Origin: Lutibacter sp.
GTDB taxonomy: Bacteria; Bacteroidota; Bacteroidia; Flavobacteriales; Flavobacteriaceae
Assembly (NCBI RefSeq): GCF_016342705.1
Contig: NZ_JAEINV010000005.1
Location: forward strand, 1-64,000
Reading direction: 5' to 3'
Length of the DNA: 64,000 nt
Made by a program: the position numbers and the translations under genes. The notes beneath the pieces were generated by a model that ran no database searches, had not been told where the DNA came from, and worked only from the letters and a program-made list of their open reading frames with translations. Shown piece after piece: positions 63,760 through 64,000 of the stretch (its first letter is position 1; the number at the start of each line of letters is the position of its first letter).

Positions 63760-64000
63760 TTACATTTCTTCTTGCAAATCTTTTAATAGCAACTGTAAGG
63801 ATGTATTACCATTCCAATGGTTTTCATCAATATTGTAGGCTGCTTTAAATGGTTTTCCATGTTGAATTAAATCAATTTTATTGCCCATACTAAAACCAAT
63901 AGCGTTATACGTAGTTTGGTTAGAACCTTCAAAAATATTTAATTTTAAATGTGTTTCATCAGCTCCAACTTTTTTACCATAACCATTATCTCTTAATCCA
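63760..64000 (-). CDS. recJ: 3' end of single-strand DNA exonuclease RecJ (partial)
   Basis: The final 79 codons and stop of a minus-strand gene that continues past the right edge. GLRDNGYGKKVGADETHLKLNIFEG and AIGFSMGNKIDLI, then WNGNTSLQLLLKDL at the C-terminus, match the RecJ OB/C-terminal region. RecJ degrades single-stranded DNA 5' to 3' in recombination and repair. The catalytic DHH domain lies outside the window, so identity rests on the tail. Confidence 0.85.
   Translation of the reverse strand, partial: GLRDNGYGKKVGADETHLKLNIFEGSNQTTYNAIGFSMGNKIDLIQHGKPFKAAYNIDENHWNGNTSLQLLLKDLQEEM

Noticed and set aside
1-64000. CRISPR arrays, tRNA/rRNA genes, transposases and prophage genes
   Set aside because: Reading both strands gave no regularly spaced repeats, no tRNA-like cloverleaf or rRNA signature and no recombinase or phage protein. 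A tRNAscan or HMM search would settle small RNA genes.

Overview
The window is a 64 kb piece of an AT-rich Bacteroidota chromosome, almost certainly from a marine-type Flavobacteriaceae member. The evidence is the gene families present (a reprolysin-like secreted protease with a P-domain, DUF4286, DUF2480, DUF3078, DUF2490, DUF4956, DUF5689, a long PurF-like protein and a TonB receptor with an N-terminal CarboxypepD_reg-like domain), repeated TAnnTTTG -7 promoter boxes, poor Shine-Dalgarno sites and several TTG starts. I saw no rRNA, tRNA, CRISPR array, prophage or insertion sequence. Genes are tightly packed and no intergenic gap reaches 300 bases. Genus and species cannot be given from this sequence alone.

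Layout. 1-3.3 kb: 5' part of a secreted zinc metalloprotease whose C-terminus lies off the left edge. 3.4-10.8 kb: housekeeping run ribF, a small lipoprotein, serS, a TPR protein, DUF4286, rsmA and mgtE. 10.9-15.8 kb: an RNA methylase, mutS, tatA, a PAP2 phosphatase and an O-methyltransferase. 15.8-22.2 kb: a signalling block on the minus strand with an ECF sigma factor, a ZAS-type small anti-sigma candidate, a giant multi-PAS hybrid histidine kinase and a second kinase, preceded by a 19-bp perfect inverted repeat element. 22.3-31.3 kb: panB, a dehydrogenase fused to a VOC domain, a TM2 protein, an OlsF-like double acyltransferase, lysC, a GNAT enzyme, fbp, superoxide dismutase and an EamA transporter. 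31.3-43 kb: an MtfA-like peptidase, mtgA, a PBP1A, a B12/radical SAM protein, a glycoside hydrolase, a long PurF-like enzyme and a PfkB kinase. 43-46.5 kb: sufE, a MIP18-family protein, DUF2480, DUF3078 and a CNNM/CorC-type transporter.

The most interesting region is 46.6-54.9 kb. Three transcription units lie here: ferredoxin / ferric-reductase-like haem protein / Tat-exported flavoprotein; a Spy-like lipoprotein; and DUF4956 / DUF2490 / CotH. They end in a LytS-type sensor kinase and a LytTR response regulator. Each of the three units carries the same upstream element: two TTGAT-centred repeats exactly 21 bp apart, followed exactly 33 bp later by a TTnCTTTGTT -7 region. That geometry is the known LytTR binding pattern, so the cluster looks like a self-contained regulon for an electron-transfer and surface-protein system. 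I do not know its physiological function.

54.9-64 kb: hflX, then a locus of two endonuclease/exonuclease/phosphatase-fold enzymes flanking a DUF5689 + lamin-tail lipoprotein and a TonB-dependent receptor, which reads as a nucleic-acid or phosphodiester scavenging system. The 3' end of recJ closes the window.
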